From contig OX336392.1 of assembly GCA_946902985.2 (NCBI GenBank), forward strand, positions 19,008,716-19,072,715: 64,000 bases of DNA, in the 5' to 3' direction. Below, piece after piece: positions 36,770 through 50,432 of the stretch. The notes under the pieces are model-generated. The model saw only the letters and a program-made list of their open reading frames with translations, did not search any database and was not told where the DNA came from. Origin of the DNA: Meconema thalassinum (Eukaryota > Arthropoda > Insecta > Orthoptera > Tettigoniidae). Position 1 is the first letter of the stretch; each line of letters begins with the position of its first letter. A program made the translations under genes and the position numbers.

Positions 36770-39700
36770 TAGACCCAGGCTCCTCTTGGGACTTAGACTC
36801 AGACTCCTCTTGGGACACAGACTCAGACTCCTCTTGGGACACAGACTCAGACTCCTCTTGGGGCTTAGGCCCAGGCTCCTCTTGGGACTTAGGCCCAGGC
36901 TCCTCTTGGGACACAGACTCAGGCTCCTCTTGGGACTTAGACCCAGGCTCCTCTTGGGACTAAGACTCAGGCTCCTCTTGGGACTTAGACTCAGGCTCCT
37001 CTTGGGACTAAGACTCAGGCTCCTGTTGGGACATAGACTCAGGCTCCTCTTGGTACTTAGATTCAGGCTCCTCTTGGAACTTAAACACAGGCTCCTCTTG
37101 GTACTTAGACACAGGCTCCTCTTGGGACTTAGATTCAGGCTCCTCTTGGGACGTGGAATAAGTCTCCTCTTGGGTCTTAGGTTCAGACTCCTCTTGGGAC
37201 TTAAACAGAGGCTCCTCTTGGTACTTAGACCCAGGCTTCTCTTGGGACTTAGACTCAGGTTCCACTTGGGACATAGACTCAGGCTCCCTTTGGGACTTAG
37301 GTTCAGGCTCCTCTTGGGACATAGACCCAGGCTCCTCTTGGGACATACACCCAGGCTCCCTTTGGGACTTAGACTCAGGCTCCTCTTGGGACTTAGACAC
37401 AGGCTCCTATTCGCACGTAGACACAGACTCATCTGGGTAAAAGTCTAAGGCTCCTCTCGGGACTTAAAGTCAGGCTCCTCTTGGGACTTAGACTCAGACT
37501 CCTCTTGGGACTTATACTCAGTCTCCTCTTGGGATTTAGACAGGCTCCAATTGGGACATAGACACAGGCTCCTCTTGGGACTTTGACTCAGGTTCATCTT
37601 GGGACGTGGAATCAGACTCCTCCTGGGCCTTAGATTCAGGCTCCCCTTGGGACTTAAACACAGGCTCCTCTTGGTACTTAGACACAGGCTCCTCTTTGGA
37701 CTTAGACTCAGGCTCCACTTGGGACATAGACTCAGGCTCCCTTTGAGACTTAAACACTGGCTTCTCTTGGTACATAGACACAGGCTCCTCTTGGGACTTA
37801 GACTCAGGCTCCATTTGGGACATAGACTCAGGCTCCATTTGGGACAGACTCAGGCTCCTCTTGAGACTTAGACCCATGCTCCCTTTGGGACTTAGACTCA
37901 GGCTCCTCTTGGGACATAGACCCAAGCTCCTCTTGGGACATAGACTCAGGCTCCCCTTGGGACATGGACCCAGGCTCCTCTTGGGACTTAGACTCAGGCT
38001 CCTCTTGGAACTTAGACTCAGACTCTTCTTGGGACTTGGACTCAGGCTCCTCTTGGGACCTTGACTCAGGCTCCACTTGGGACACAGACCCAGGCTCCTC
38101 TTGGGACATAGACTCAGACGCCACTTGGGACTTAGACTCAGGCTCCTCTTGGGACACAGACCCAGGCTCCTCTTGGGACTTAGACTCATGGTCTGTGAGG
38201 AAGTATTGCAATCTTATTTGACTGTGTCAGTCAGGCTCCCCTTGTGACTAAGGCTCAGGCTCCTCTTTGAAAATAGACCCAGGCTCCTCCTGGGACTTAG
38301 ACGCAGACTCCTCTTGGGACAAAGACTCAGGCTTCCCTTGGGAAACAGACCCAGGCCCCTCTTGGGACTTAGGCTCGGGCTCCTCTTGGGACTTAGACCA
38401 AGGCTCCTCTTGGGACTCAGACTCAGGCTCCCTTTGGGACTAAGGCTCAGGCTCCTCTTGGGACATTGACCTAGGCTCCTCTTGGGACTTAGACTCAGGC
38501 TCGACTTGGGACATAGACCCAGGCTCCCTTTGGGACTTAGACTCAGGCTCCTCTTGGGTCATAGACCCAAGCTCCTCTTAGGACTTAGACTCAGGCTCCA
38601 CTTGGGACATAGACCCAGGCTCCTCTTGGGACTTAGACTCAGGCTGCTCTTGGAACGTAGACTCAGGCTCCTATTTGACTTAGACCCTGACTCCTTTTGG
38701 AGCATAGACTCAGACTCCTCTTGGGACTTAGACTCAGGCTCCTCTTGGGTCCTTGACTCAGGCTTCACTTGGGACATAGACTCAGACTCCCTTTGGGACA
38801 TAGACTCAGACTCCCCTTGGGAATTAGACTCAGGCTCCTCTTGGGACACAGACCCAGGCTCCTCTTGGGACTTAGACTCATGGTCCGCGAGGAAGTGTTG
38901 CAATCTTATTTGACTGTGTCAGTCAGGCTCCCCTTGTGAGTTAGGCTCAGTCTGCTCTTGGGAAATAGACCCAGGCTCCTCTTGGGACATAGACTCAGAC
39001 TCCTCTTGGGACTTAGAACCAGGCACCTCATGGGACTTACACTCAGAATTCTCCTGGGAATTAGACTCTGGCTCCTCTTTGGACATAGGCTCAGGCTCCT
39101 CTTGGGACACAGACCCAGGCTCCTCTTGGGACATAGACCCAGACTCCTCTTGGGACTTAGACTCAGGCTCCGCTTGGGACTTAGACCCAGGCTCCTCTTG
39201 GGACTTAGACTCAGACTCCTCTTGGACCTTAGACTCGGGCCCCTCTTGGGACTTTGACTCCGGCTCCACTTGGGACAAAGACCCAGGCTCCTGTTGGAAC
39301 TTAGACTCAGACACCTCTTGGGACTTAGACTCAGGCTCCTCTTGGGACACAGACCCAGGCTCCTGATGGGACTTTGACCCAGGCTCCTCTTGGGACATAG
39401 ACCCAGACTCCTCTTGGGAATTAGACTCAGACTCCTCTTTGACCTTAGACTCAGGTTCCTCTTGGGAATTTGACTCCGGCTCCACTTGGGACACAGACTC
39501 AGGCTCCTCTTGGGACATAGACCCAGGCTCCTCTTGGGACTTAGACTCAGATTCCTCTTGGGAAATAGTCTCAGGCTCCTCTTGGGACTTAGACTCCTCT
39601 TGGGACTTAGACACAGGCCCCTCTTGGGTCTTTGACTCAGGCTCCACTTGGAACACAGGCCCAGGCTCCTCTTGGGACTTTGACTCAGGCTCATTTTGGG

Positions 39701-40080
39701 ACACAGACCCAGGCTCCACTTGGGACATAGACTCAGGCTCCCCTTGGGACCTTGACTGAGGCTCCACTTGGGACACAGACTCAGGCTCCTCTTGGGACTT
39801 AGAGTCAGACTCCTCTTGGGACTTAGACTCAGGCTCCTCTTGGGACATAGACTCAGACTCCTCTTGGGACACAGGCCCAGGCTCCTCTTGCAACACAGAC
39901 ACAGGCTCCTCTTGGGACTTAGACTCAGGCTCCTCTTGGGACGTGGAATCAGACCCCTATTGGGCCTTGGATTCAGGCTCCTCTTGGGACTTAAACAGAG
40001 GCTCCTCTTGGTACTTAGACACAGGCTTCTCTTGGGACTTAGACTCAGACTCCTCTTGGGACTTAGACCCAGGCTCCTCT
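36770..40080. repeat. 3.5-kb duplicated block, copy 2, with 216-bp deletion
   Basis: This is the partner of 29,270-32,800. The offset change from 7,500 to 7,284 falls near 38,518. It corresponds to loss of 216 bp (nine units) that are present at about 31,019-31,234 in copy 1. An exact multiple of the unit length points to unequal exchange or replication slippage in register with the repeats. Confidence 0.8.
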
Positions 40081-40536
40081 TGGGACTAAGACTCAGGCTC
40101 CCCTTGGGACTTAGACTCAAGCTTCTCTTGGGACTTAAATTCAGACTCATCTTGGGACTTAGACTCAGGCTCCTCTTGGGACTTAGACCCAGGCTCCTCT
40201 TGGGACTTAGACTCAGACTCCTCTTGGGACACAGACTCAGGCTCCTCTTGGGACTTAGATTCAGGCTCCTCTTGGGACGTGGAATAAGTCTCCTCTTGGG
40301 CCTTAGATTCAGACTCCTCTTGGGACTTAAACAGAGGCTCCTCTTGGTACTTAGACCCAGGCTTCTCTTGGGACTTAGACTCAGGTTCCACTTGGGACAT
40401 AGACCCAGGCTCCCTTTGGGACTTAGGCTCAGGCTCCTCTTGGGACATAGACCCAGGCTCCTCTTGGGACATACACCCAGGCTCCCTTTGGGACTTAGAC
40501 TCAGGCTCCTCTTGGGACTTAGACACAGGCTCCTAT

Positions 40537-43500
40537 TCGCACGTAGACACAGACTCCTCTGGGTAAAAGTCTAAGGCTCCTCTCGGGACTTAAACTCAGG
40601 CTCCTCTTGGGACTTAGATTCAGACTCCTCTTGGGACTTATACTCAGGCTCCTCTTGGGATTTAGACAGGCTCCAATTGGGACATAGACACAGGCTCCTC
40701 TTGGGACTTTGACTCAGGTTCATCTTGGGACGTGGAATCAGACTCCTCCTGGGCCTTAGATTCAGGCTCCCCTTGGGACTTAAACACAGGCTCCTCTTGG
40801 TACTTAGACACAGGCTCCTCTTTGGACTTAGACTCAGGCTCCACATGGGACATAGACTCAGGCTCCCTTTGAGACTTAAAAACTGGCTTCTCTTGGTACA
40901 TAGACACAGGCTCCTCTTGGGACTTAGACTCAGGCTCCATTTGGGACATAGACTCAGGCTCCATTTGGGACAGACTCAGGCTCCTCTTGAGACTTAGACC
41001 CAGGCTCCCTTTGGGACTTAGACTCAGGCTCCTCTTGGGACATAGACCCAAGCTCCTCTTGGGACATAGACTCAGGCTCCCCTTGGGACATGGACCCAGG
41101 CTCCTCTTGGGACTTAGACTCAGGCTCCTCTTGGAACTTAGACTCAGACTCTTCTTGGGACTTGGACTCAGGCTCCTCTTGGGACCTTGACTCAGGCTCC
41201 ATATGGGACACAGACCCAGGCTCCTCTTGGGACATAGACTCAGACGCCACTTGGGACTTAGACTCAGAATCCTCTTGGGACACAGACCCAGGCTCCTCTT
41301 GGGACTTAGACTCATGGTCTGTGAGGAAGAATTGCAATCTTATTTGACTGTGTCAGTCAGGCTCCCCTTGTGACTAAGGCTCAGGCTCCTCTTGGAAAAT
41401 AGACCCAGGCTCCTCCTGGGACTTAGACGCAGACTCCTCTTGGGACAAAGACTCAGGCTCCCCTTGGGAAACAGACCCAGGCCCCTCTTTGGACTTAGGC
41501 TCAGGCTCCTCTTGGGACTTAGACCAAGGCTCCTCTTGGGACTCAGACTCAGGCTCCCTTTGGGACTTAGGCTCAGGCTCCTCTTGGGACATTGACCTAG
41601 GCTCCTCTTGGGACTTAGACTCAGGCTCGACTTGGGACATAGACTAAGGCTCCCTTTGGGACTTAGGCTCAGGCTCCTCTTGGGACACAGACCCAGGCTC
41701 CTCTTGGGACTTAGACTCATGGTCTGTGAGGAAGAATTGCAATCTTATTTGACTGTGTCAGTCAGGCTCCCCTTGTGACTAAGGCTCAGGCTCCTCTTGG
41801 AAAATAGACCCAGGCTCCTCCTGGGACTTAGACGCAGACTCCTCTTGGGACAAAGACTCAGGCTCCCCTTGGAAAACAGACCCAGGCCCCTCTTTGGACT
41901 TAGGCTCAGGCTCCTCTTGGGACTTAGACCAAGGCTCCTCTTGGGACTCAGAATCAGGCTCCCTTTGGGACTTAGGCTCAGGCTCCTCTTGGGACATTGA
42001 CCTAGGCTCCTCTTGGGACTTAGACTCAGGCTCGACTTGGGACATAGACTAAGGCTCCCTTTGGGACTTAGGCTCAGGCTCCTCTTGGGACATAAATCCA
42101 GGCTCCTCTTGGGATATACATCCAGGCTGCATTTGGGACTTAGACTCGGGCTCCACTTGGGACATAGACTCAGGCTCCCTATGGGACTTAGACTCAGGCT
42201 GCTCTTGAGACTTAGACCCAGGCTCCCTTTGGGACTTAGAATCAGGCTCCTCTTGGGACATAGACCCAAGCTCCTCCTAGGACTTAGACTCAGGCTCCAC
42301 TTGGGACATAGACCCAGGCTCCTCTTGGGACTTAGACCCAGGCTCCTCTTGGAACTTAGACTCAGGCTCCTATTTGACTTAGACCCTGACTCCTTTTGGA
42401 ACATAGACTCAGACTCCTCTTGGGACTTAGACTCAGGCTCCTCTTGGGACCTTGACTCAGGCTTCACTTGGGACATAGAATCAGACTCCCATTGGGACTT
42501 AGACTCAGGCTCCTCTTGGGACACAGACCCAGGCTCCTCTTGGGACTTAGACTCATGGTCCGCGAGGAAGTGTTGCAATCTTATTTGACTGTGTCAGTCA
42601 GGCTCCCCTTGTGATTTAGGCTCAGTCTCCTCTTGGGAAATAGACCCAGGCCCCTCTTGGGACATAGACTCAGACTCCTCTTGGGACTTAGAACCAGGCA
42701 CCTCATGGGACTTACACTCAGAATCCTCCTGGGAATTAGACTCTGGCTCCTTTTTGGACATAGGCTCAGGCTCCTCTTGGGACACAGACCCAGGCTCCGC
42801 TTGGGACATAGACCCAGACTCCTCTTGGGACTTAGACTCAGGCTCCTCTTGGGACTTAGACCCAGGCTCCTCTTGGGACTTTGACTCAGACTCCTCTTGG
42901 GACTTAGACCCAGGCTCCTCTTGGGACTTAGACCCAGGCTCCTCTTGGGACAAAGACCCAGGCTCCTGTTGGAACTTAGACTCAGACACCTCTTGGGACT
43001 TAGACTCAGGCTCCTCTTGGGACACAGACCCAGGCTCCTGATGGGACTTTGACCCAGGCTCCTCTTGGGACATAGACCCAGACTCCTCTTGGGAATTAGA
43101 CTCAGACTCCTCTTGGATCTTAGACTCAGGCTCCTCTTGGGAATTTGACTCCGGCTCCAATTGGGACACAGACTCAGGCTCCTCTTGGGACATAGACCCA
43201 GGCTCCTCTTGGGACTTAGACTCAGACTCCTCTTGGGAAATAGGCTCAGGCTCCTCTTGGGACTTAGACTCCTCTTGGGACTTAGACACAGGCCCCTCTT
43301 GGGTCTTTGACTCAGGCTCCACTTGGAACACAGGCCCAGGCTCCTCTTGGGACTTTGACTCAGACTCCTCTTGGGACACAGGCCCAGGCTCCTCTTGCGA
43401 CACAGACTCAGGCTCCTCTAGGGACTTAGACTCAGGCTCCTCTTGGGACGTGGAATCAGACCCCTCTTGGGCCTTAGATTCAGGCTCCTCTTGGGACTTA

Positions 43501-44428
43501 AACAGAGGCTCCTCTTGGTACTTAGACACAGGCATCTCTTGGGACTTAGACTCAGACTCCTCTTGGGACTTAGACTCAGACTCCTCTTGGGACATAAATT
43601 CAGACTCCTCTTGGGACTTAGACTCAGGCTCCTCTTGGGACTTAGACTCAGGCTCCTCTTGGGACTTAGACTCAGGCTCCTCTTGGGACTTTGACTCAGA
43701 CTCCTCTTGGGACTTAAAACTCAGGCTCCTCTTGGGACTTAGACTCAGACTCCTCTTGGGACTTAAACCCAGGCTCCCCTTGGTACTTAGACTCAGGCTC
43801 CTCTTGGGACTTAGACCTAGGCTCCTCTTGGGACTTAGACCCAGGCTCCTCTTGGGACTTAGACCCAGGCTCCTCTTGCGACACAGACTCAGGCTCCCCT
43901 TGGGACTTAGACTCAAGCTTCTCTTGGGACTTAAATTCAGACTCCTCTTGGGACTTAGACTCAGGCTCCTCTTGGGACTTAGACCCAGGCTCCTCTTGGG
44001 ACTTAGACTCAGACTCCTCTTGGGACACAGACTCAGGCTCCTCTTGGGACTTAGACTCAGGCTCCTCTTGCGACACAGACTCAGGCTCCCCTTGGGACTT
44101 AGACTCAGGCTTCTCTTGGGACTTTGACTCAGGCTCCTCCTGGGACTTAGACTCAGGCTCCTCTTGGGACTTAGACTCAGGCTCCTCTTGGGACTTAGAC
44201 TCAGACTCCTCTTGCGACACAGACTCAGACTCCTCTTGGGACTTAGTCCCAGGCTCCTCTTGGGACTTAGACTCAGGCTCCTCATGGGACTTAGACTCAG
44301 ACTCCTCTTGGGACTTAGACTCAGGCTCCTCTTGGGACTCAGACTCAGGCTCCTATTGCGACACAGACTCAGGCTCCTCTTGGGACTTAGACTCAGGCTC
44401 CTCTTGGGACTTAGACACAGGCTCCTAT
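40537..44428. repeat. 3,892-bp tandem duplication, copy 1
   Basis: This block runs from module B at 40537 to just before module B at 44429. Module A copies at 41345, 41750 and 42586 recur at 45237, 45642 and 46478, each exactly 3,892 bp later. The two copies differ by few point changes, and after about 43,560 by one 24-bp unit (offset 3,916), so this is one of the youngest duplications in the window. Confidence 0.85.
41345..42154. repeat. Nested 405-bp tandem duplication
   Basis: Two module A copies and their following units at 41345 and 41750 repeat with a 405-bp period. The same pair exists at 45237 and 45642 inside the second 3,892-bp copy, so the 405-bp duplication came first. The second member of each pair shares a private change (GGACTCAGAATCAGG near 41,945 and 45,837). 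Confidence 0.8.
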
Positions 44429-47400
44429 TCGCACGTAGACACAGACTCCTCTGGGTAAAAGTCTAAGGCTCCTCTCGGGACTTAAACTCAGGCTCCTCTT
44501 GGGACTTAGACTCAGACTCCTCTTGTGACTTATACTCAGGCTCCTCTTGGGATTTAGACAGGCTCCAATTGGGACATAGACACAGGCTCCTCTTGGGACT
44601 TTGACTCAGGTTCATCTTGGGACGTGGAATCAGACTCCTCCTGGGCCTTAGATTCAGGCTCCCCTTGGGACTTAAACACAGGCTCCTCTTGGTACTTAGA
44701 CACAGGCTTCTCTTTGGACTTAGACTCAGGCTCCACTTGGGACATAGACTCAGGCTCCCTTTGAGACTTAAACACAGCCTCCTCTTGGTACATAGACACA
44801 GGCTCCTCTTGGGACTTAGACTCAGGCTCCATTTGGGACATAGTCTCAGGCTCCATTTGGGACAGAATCAGGCTCCTCTTGAGACTTAGACCCAGGCTCC
44901 CTTTGGGACTTAGACTCAGGCTCCTCTTGGGACATAGACCCAAGCTCCTCTTGGGACATAGACTCAGGCTCCCCTTGGGACATGGACCCAGGCTCCTCTT
45001 GGGACTTAGACTCAGGCTCCTCTTGGAACTTAGACTCAGACTCTTCTTGGGACTTGGACTCAGGCTCCTCTTGGGACCTTGACTCAGGCTCCATTTGGGA
45101 CACAGACCCAGGCTCCTCTTGGGACATAGACTCAGACGCCACTTGGGACTTAGACTCAGGCTCCTCTTGGGACACAGACCCAGGCTCCTCTTGGGACTTA
45201 GACTCATGGTCTGTGAGGAAGAATTGCAATCTTATTTGACTGTGTCAGTCAGGCTCCCCTTGTGACTAAGGCTCAGGCTCCTCTTGGAAAATAGACCCAG
45301 GCTCCTCCTGGGACTTAGACGCAGACTCCTCTTGGGACAAAGACTCAGGCTCCCCTTGGGAAACAGACCCAGGCCCCTCTTTGGACTTAGGCTCAGGCTC
45401 CTCTTGGGACTTAGACCAAGGCTCCTCTTGGGACTCAGACTCAGGCTCCCTTTGGGACTTAGGCTCAGGCTCCTCTTGGGACATTGACCTAGGCTCCTCT
45501 TGGGACTTAGACTCAGGCTCGACTTGGGACATAGACTAAGGCTCCCTTTGGGACTTAGGCTCAGGCTCCTCTTGGGACACAGACCCAGGCTCCTCTTGGG
45601 ACTTAGACTCATGGTCTGTGAGGAAGAATTGCAATCTTATTTGACTGTGTCAGTCAGGCTCCCCTTGTGACTAAGGCTCAGGCTCCTCTTGGAAAATAGA
45701 CCCAGGCTCCTCCTGGGACTTAGACGCAGACTCCTCTTGGGACAAAGACTCAGGCTCCCCTTGGGAAACAGACCCAGGCCCCTCTTTGGACTTAGGCTCA
45801 GGCTCCTCTTGGGACTTAGACCAAGGCTCCTCTTGGGACTCAGAATCAGGCTCCCTTTGGGACTTAGGCTCAGGCTCCTCTTGGGACATTGACCTAGGCT
45901 CCTCTTGGGACTTAGACTCAGGCTCGACTTGGGACATAGACTAAGGCTCCCTTTGGGACTTAGGCTCAGGCTCCTCTTGGGACATAAATCCAGGCTCCTC
46001 TTGGGATATACATCCAGGCTGCATTTGGGACTTAGACTCGGGCTCCACTTGGGACATAGACTCAGGCTCCCTATGGGACTTAGACTCAGGCTGCTCTTGA
46101 GACTTAGACCCAGGCTCCCTTTGGGACTTAGAATCAGGCTCCTCTTGGGACATAGGCCCAAGCTCCTCTTAGGACTTAGACTCAGGCTCCACTTGGGACA
46201 TAGACCCAGGCTCCTCTTGGGACTTAGACCCAGGCTCCTCTTGGAACTTAGACTCAGGCTCCTATTTGACTTAGACCCTGACTCCTTTTGGAACATAGAC
46301 TCAGACTCCTCTTGGGACTTAGACTCAGGCACCTCTTGGGACCTTGACTCAGGCTTCACTTGGGACATAGACTCAGACTCCCATTGGGACTTAGACTCAG
46401 GCTCCTCTTGGGACACAGACCCAGGCTCCTCTTGGGACTTAGACTCATGGTCCGCGAGGAAGTGTTGCAATCTTATTTGACTGTGTCAGTCAGGCTCCCC
46501 TTGTGATTTAGGCTCAGTCTCCTCTTGGGAAATGGACCCAGGCCCCTCTTGGGACATAGACTCAGACTCCTCTTGGGACTTAGAACCAGGCACCTCATGG
46601 GACTTACACTCAGAATCCTCCTGGGAATTAGACTCTGGCTCCTTTTTGGACATAGGCTCAGGCTCCTCTTGGGACACAGACCCAGGCTCCTCTTGGGACA
46701 TAGACCCAGACTCCTCTTGGGACTTAGACTCAGGCTCCTCTTGGGACTTAGACCCAGGCTCCTCTTGGGACTTTGACTCAGACTCCTCTTGGGACTTAGA
46801 CCCAGGCTCCTCTTGGGACTTAGACCCAGGCTCCTCTTGGGACAAAGACCCAGGCTCCTGTTGGAACTTAGACTCAGACACCTCTTGGGACTTAGACTCA
46901 GGCTCCTCTTGGGACACAGACCCAGGCTCCTGATGGGACTTTGACCCAGGCTCCTCTTGGGACATAGACCCAGACTCCTCTTGGGAATTAGACTCAGACT
47001 CCTCTTGGATCTTAGACTCAGGCTCCTCTTGGGAATTTGGCTCCGGCTCCAATTGGGACACAGACTCAGGCTCCTCTTGGGACATAGACCCAGGCTCCTC
47101 TTGGGACTTAGATTCAGGCTCCTCTTGGGAAATAGGCTCAGGCTCCTCTTGGGACTTAGTCTCCTCTTGGGACTTAGACACAGGCCCCTCTTGTGTCTTT
47201 GACTCAGGCTCCACTTGGAACACAGGCCCAGGCTCCTCTTGGGACTTTGACTCAGACTCCTCTTGGGACACAGGCCCAGGCTCCTCTTGCGGCACAGACT
47301 CAGGCTCCTCTTGGGACTTAGACTCAGGCTCCTCTTGGGACGTGGAATCAGACCCCTCTTGGGCCTTAGATTCAGGCTCCTCTTGGGACTTAAACAGAGG

Positions 47401-48300
47401 CTCCTCTTGGTACTTAGACACAGGCATCTCTTGGGACTTAGACTCAGACTCCTCTTGGGACATAAATTCAGACTCCTCTTGGGACTTAGACTCAGACTCC
47501 TCTTGGGACATAAATTCAGACTCCTCTTGGGACTTAGACTCAGGCTCCTCTTGGGACTTAGACTCAGGCTCCTCTTGGGACTTAGACTCAGGCTCCTCTT
47601 GGGACTTTGACTCAGACTCCTCTTGGGACTTAAAACTCAGGCTCCTCTTGGGACTTAGACTCAGACTCCTCTTGGGACTTAAACCCAGGCTCCCCTTGGG
47701 ACTTAGACTCAGGCTCCTCTTGGGACTTAGACCTAGGCTCCTCTTGGGACTTAGACCCAGGCTCCTCTTGGGACTTAGACCCAGGCTCCTCTTGCGACAC
47801 AGACTCAGGCTCCCCTTGGGACTTAGACTCAAGCTTCTCTTGGGACTTAAATTCAGACTCCTCTTGGGACTTAGACTCAGGCTCCTCTTGGGACTTAGAC
47901 CCAGGCTCCTCTTGGGACTTAGACTCAGACTCCTCTTGGGACACAGACTCAGGCTCCTCTTGGGACTTAGACTCAGGCTCCTCTTGCGACACAGACTCAG
48001 GCTCCCCTTGGGACTTAGACTCAGGCTTCTCTTGGGACTTTGACTCAGGCTCCTCCTGGGACTTAGACTCAGGCTCCTCTTGGGACTTAGACTCAGGCTC
48101 CTCTTGGGTCTTAGACTCAGACTCCTCTTGCGACACAGACTCAGACTCCTCTTGGGACTTAGTCCCAGGCTCCTCTTGGGACTTAGACTCAGGCTCCTCA
48201 TGGGACTTAGACTCAGACTCCTCTTGGGACTTAGACTCAGGCTCCTCTTGGGACTCAGACTCAGGCTCCTCTTGCGACACAGACTCAGGCTCCTCTTGGG
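44429..48300. repeat. 3,892-bp tandem duplication, copy 2
   Basis: This is the second copy of the block starting at 40537. Similarity fades near 48,280, where copy 1 proceeds into module B and this copy continues into other units until module B at 49352. Confidence 0.83.
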
Positions 48301-50185
48301 ACTTAGACGCAGGCTCCTCTTGGGACTTAGACCCAGGCTCCTCTTGGGACTTAGACTCAGACTCCTCTTGGGACTTAGATTCAGGCTCCTCTTGGGTCAC
48401 AGACTGAGACTCCTCTTGGGACACAGACTAAGATTCCTCTTGGGACTTAGACTCAGTCTCCTCTTGGGACATAGACTCAGGCTCCTCTTGGGACGCAGAC
48501 TCAGGCTCCCCTTGGGACTTAGACCCAGACTCCTCTTGCGACACAGACTCAGGCTCCTCTTGTGACTTAGACTCAGGCTCCTCTTGGGACTTAGACTCGG
48601 GCTCCTCTTGGTATTTAGATTCAGGCTTCTCTTGGTACTTAGATTCAGGCTCCTCTTGGGACTTTGACTCAGGCTCCACATGGAACACAGGCCCAGGCTC
48701 CCCTTGGGACTTAGACTCAGACTCTTTTGGGACTTAGACTCAGGCTCCTGTTGGGACTTTGACTCAGGCTCCTCTTGGGACTTAGTCTTAGGCTCCTCTT
48801 GCGACTTAGACTCAGGCTCCTCTTGGGACTTTGACTCTGGCATCTCTTGGGACTTAGACTCAGGCTCCTCTTGGGACTTTGACTCAGGCTCCCCTTGGGA
48901 CTTAGACTCAGGCTCCTCTTTGGACTTTGACTCAGGCTCCACTTGGGAAACAGACCCAGGCTCCTCTTGGGACTTAGACTCAGACTCCTTTTTGGACTTA
49001 TACTCAGGCTGCTCTTGGGACACAGACCCAGGCTCCACTTGGGACACAGACTCAGGCTCCTCTTGGGACTTAGACTCAGACTCCTCTTGGGACTTAGACT
49101 CAGGCTCCTCTTGGGACTTAGACACAGGCTCCTCTTGGTACTTAGATTCCGGCTCCTCTTGGTACTTAGACACAGGCTCCTCTTGGTACTTAGGCCCAGG
49201 CTCCTCTTGGGACTTAGACTCAGACTCCTCTTGGGACACAGACTCAGACTCCTCTTGGGACACAGACTCACACTCCTCTTGGGACTTAGGCCCAGGCTCC
49301 CTTTGGGAGTTAGAATCAGGCTCCTCTTGGGACTTAGACACAGGCTCCTATTCGCACGTAGACACAGACTCCTCTTGGGTAAAAGTCTAAGGCTCCTCTC
49401 GGGACTTAAACTCAGGCTCCTCTTGGGACTTAGACTCAGACTCCTCTTGGGACTTATACTCAGGCTCCTCTTGGGATTTAGACAGGCTCCAATTGGGACA
49501 TAGACACAGGCTCGTCTTGGGACTTTGACACAGGCTCCTCTTGGGACGTAGAATCAGACTCCTCTTGGGCCTTAGATTCAGGCTCCCCTTGGGACTTAAA
49601 CGCAGGCTCCTCTTGGAACTTAGACACAGGCTCCTCTTTGTACTTAGACACAGGCTCCTCTTGGGACTTAGACTCTGGCTCCTCTTGGGACATAGTCTCA
49701 GGCTCCCTTTGGGACTTAAACACAGGCTCCTCTTGGTACTTAGACACAGGCTCCTCTTGGGACTTAGACTCAGGCTCCATTTGGGACATAGACTCAGGCT
49801 CCCTTTGGGACAGACTCAGGCTCCTCTTGAGACTTAGACCCAGGCTCCCTTTGGGACTTAGACTCAGGCTCCTCTTGGGACATAGCCCCTAGCTCCTCTT
49901 GGGACTTAGACTCAGGCTCCCCTTGGGACATAGACCCAGGCTCCTCTTGGGACTTAGACTCAGGCTCCTCTTGGAACTTAAACTCAGACTCTTCTTGGGA
50001 CTTTGACTCAGGCTCCTCTTGGGACCTTGACTCAGGCTCCACTTGGGACACAGTCCCCACCTCCTCTTGGGACATAGACTCAGACTCCTCTTGGGACTTA
50101 GACTCTGGCTCCTCTCGGTACACAGACCCAGGCTCCTCTTGGGACTTAGACTCATGGTCCGTGAGGAAGTGTTGCAATCTTATTT

Positions 50186-50190
50186 GACTG
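50186..50190. repeat. Left target-site duplication GACTG of the BEL/Pao element
   Basis: GACTG at 50186-50190 is repeated at 56001-56005. Joining the flanks recreates the module A palindrome present in 26 other places, so the insertion point lies inside that palindrome. Confidence 0.93.
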
Positions 50191-50374
50191 TGTTGTGTTG
50201 GCAGTAAGCACAAGAATTTAGTGCAGTATCTTTGACATAGTCTTTGAGATCAGTGAAGTTCAGTGTCAAAAACAATGTGGTGTGTGTCGTGTGAATTGTG
50301 AATCTTTCCACAACAAATAATAAAATATGCATTCTAGAGGAGTCTATGTGATTTATTAAGAAGTGAACCTAACA
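50191..50374 (+). repeat. BEL/Pao 5' LTR
   Basis: Begins TGTTGTGTTGGCAG and ends GTGAACCTAACA (TG...CA). It contains AATAAA at 50319-50324. It differs from the 3' LTR at four positions: two in the CAAGAATTTAG stretch and two near GTCAAAAACAATG. At 184 bp it is short for this superfamily. No clear TATA box is visible, so an initiator-type promoter is possible. Confidence 0.95.
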
Positions 50375-50379
50375 TTTTA

Positions 50380-50397
50380 TGGCGACCGTGACAGGAC
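50380..50397 (+). other. Candidate primer-binding site
   Basis: TGGCGACCGTGACAGGAC begins five bases after the 5' LTR. TGG at this position would pair with the CCA end of a tRNA and prime minus-strand DNA synthesis. I have not assigned the tRNA. Confidence 0.75.
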
Positions 50398-50432
50398 TCA
50401 TTCATAGTAAAAGGCTCCCGTGAAGAAAGAAG

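Larger units (their letters stand above)
16550..50185. repeat. 24-bp minisatellite array, central segment
   Basis: This is the longest uninterrupted stretch of the array, about 33.6 kb. It contains 15 complete module A copies (20515 to 46478) and the first half of a sixteenth at its right end, plus 12 module B copies (18128 to 49352). It is a mosaic of duplicated blocks. For example, 22,071 onward is the paralogue of the DNA flanking the 3.9-kb insertion, and blocks near 26.5 and 32.9 kb repeat 21.6 kb. Small phase shifts occur where units read TTAGAGACTCAG (17245, 22730, 27265, 62880) or GGGACTAGACCC (17340, 22818, 24048), and they move open frames relative to each other. No gene is supported anywhere in this stretch. 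Confidence 0.97.

Noticed and set aside
48397..49341. SQEEPESK-type minus-strand frame as an intrinsically disordered or PEVK-like protein
   Set aside because: Frame switches to LSPKRSLS occur inside it after a one-base change, variants are mostly non-synonymous, and there is no start, signal or non-repeat end.
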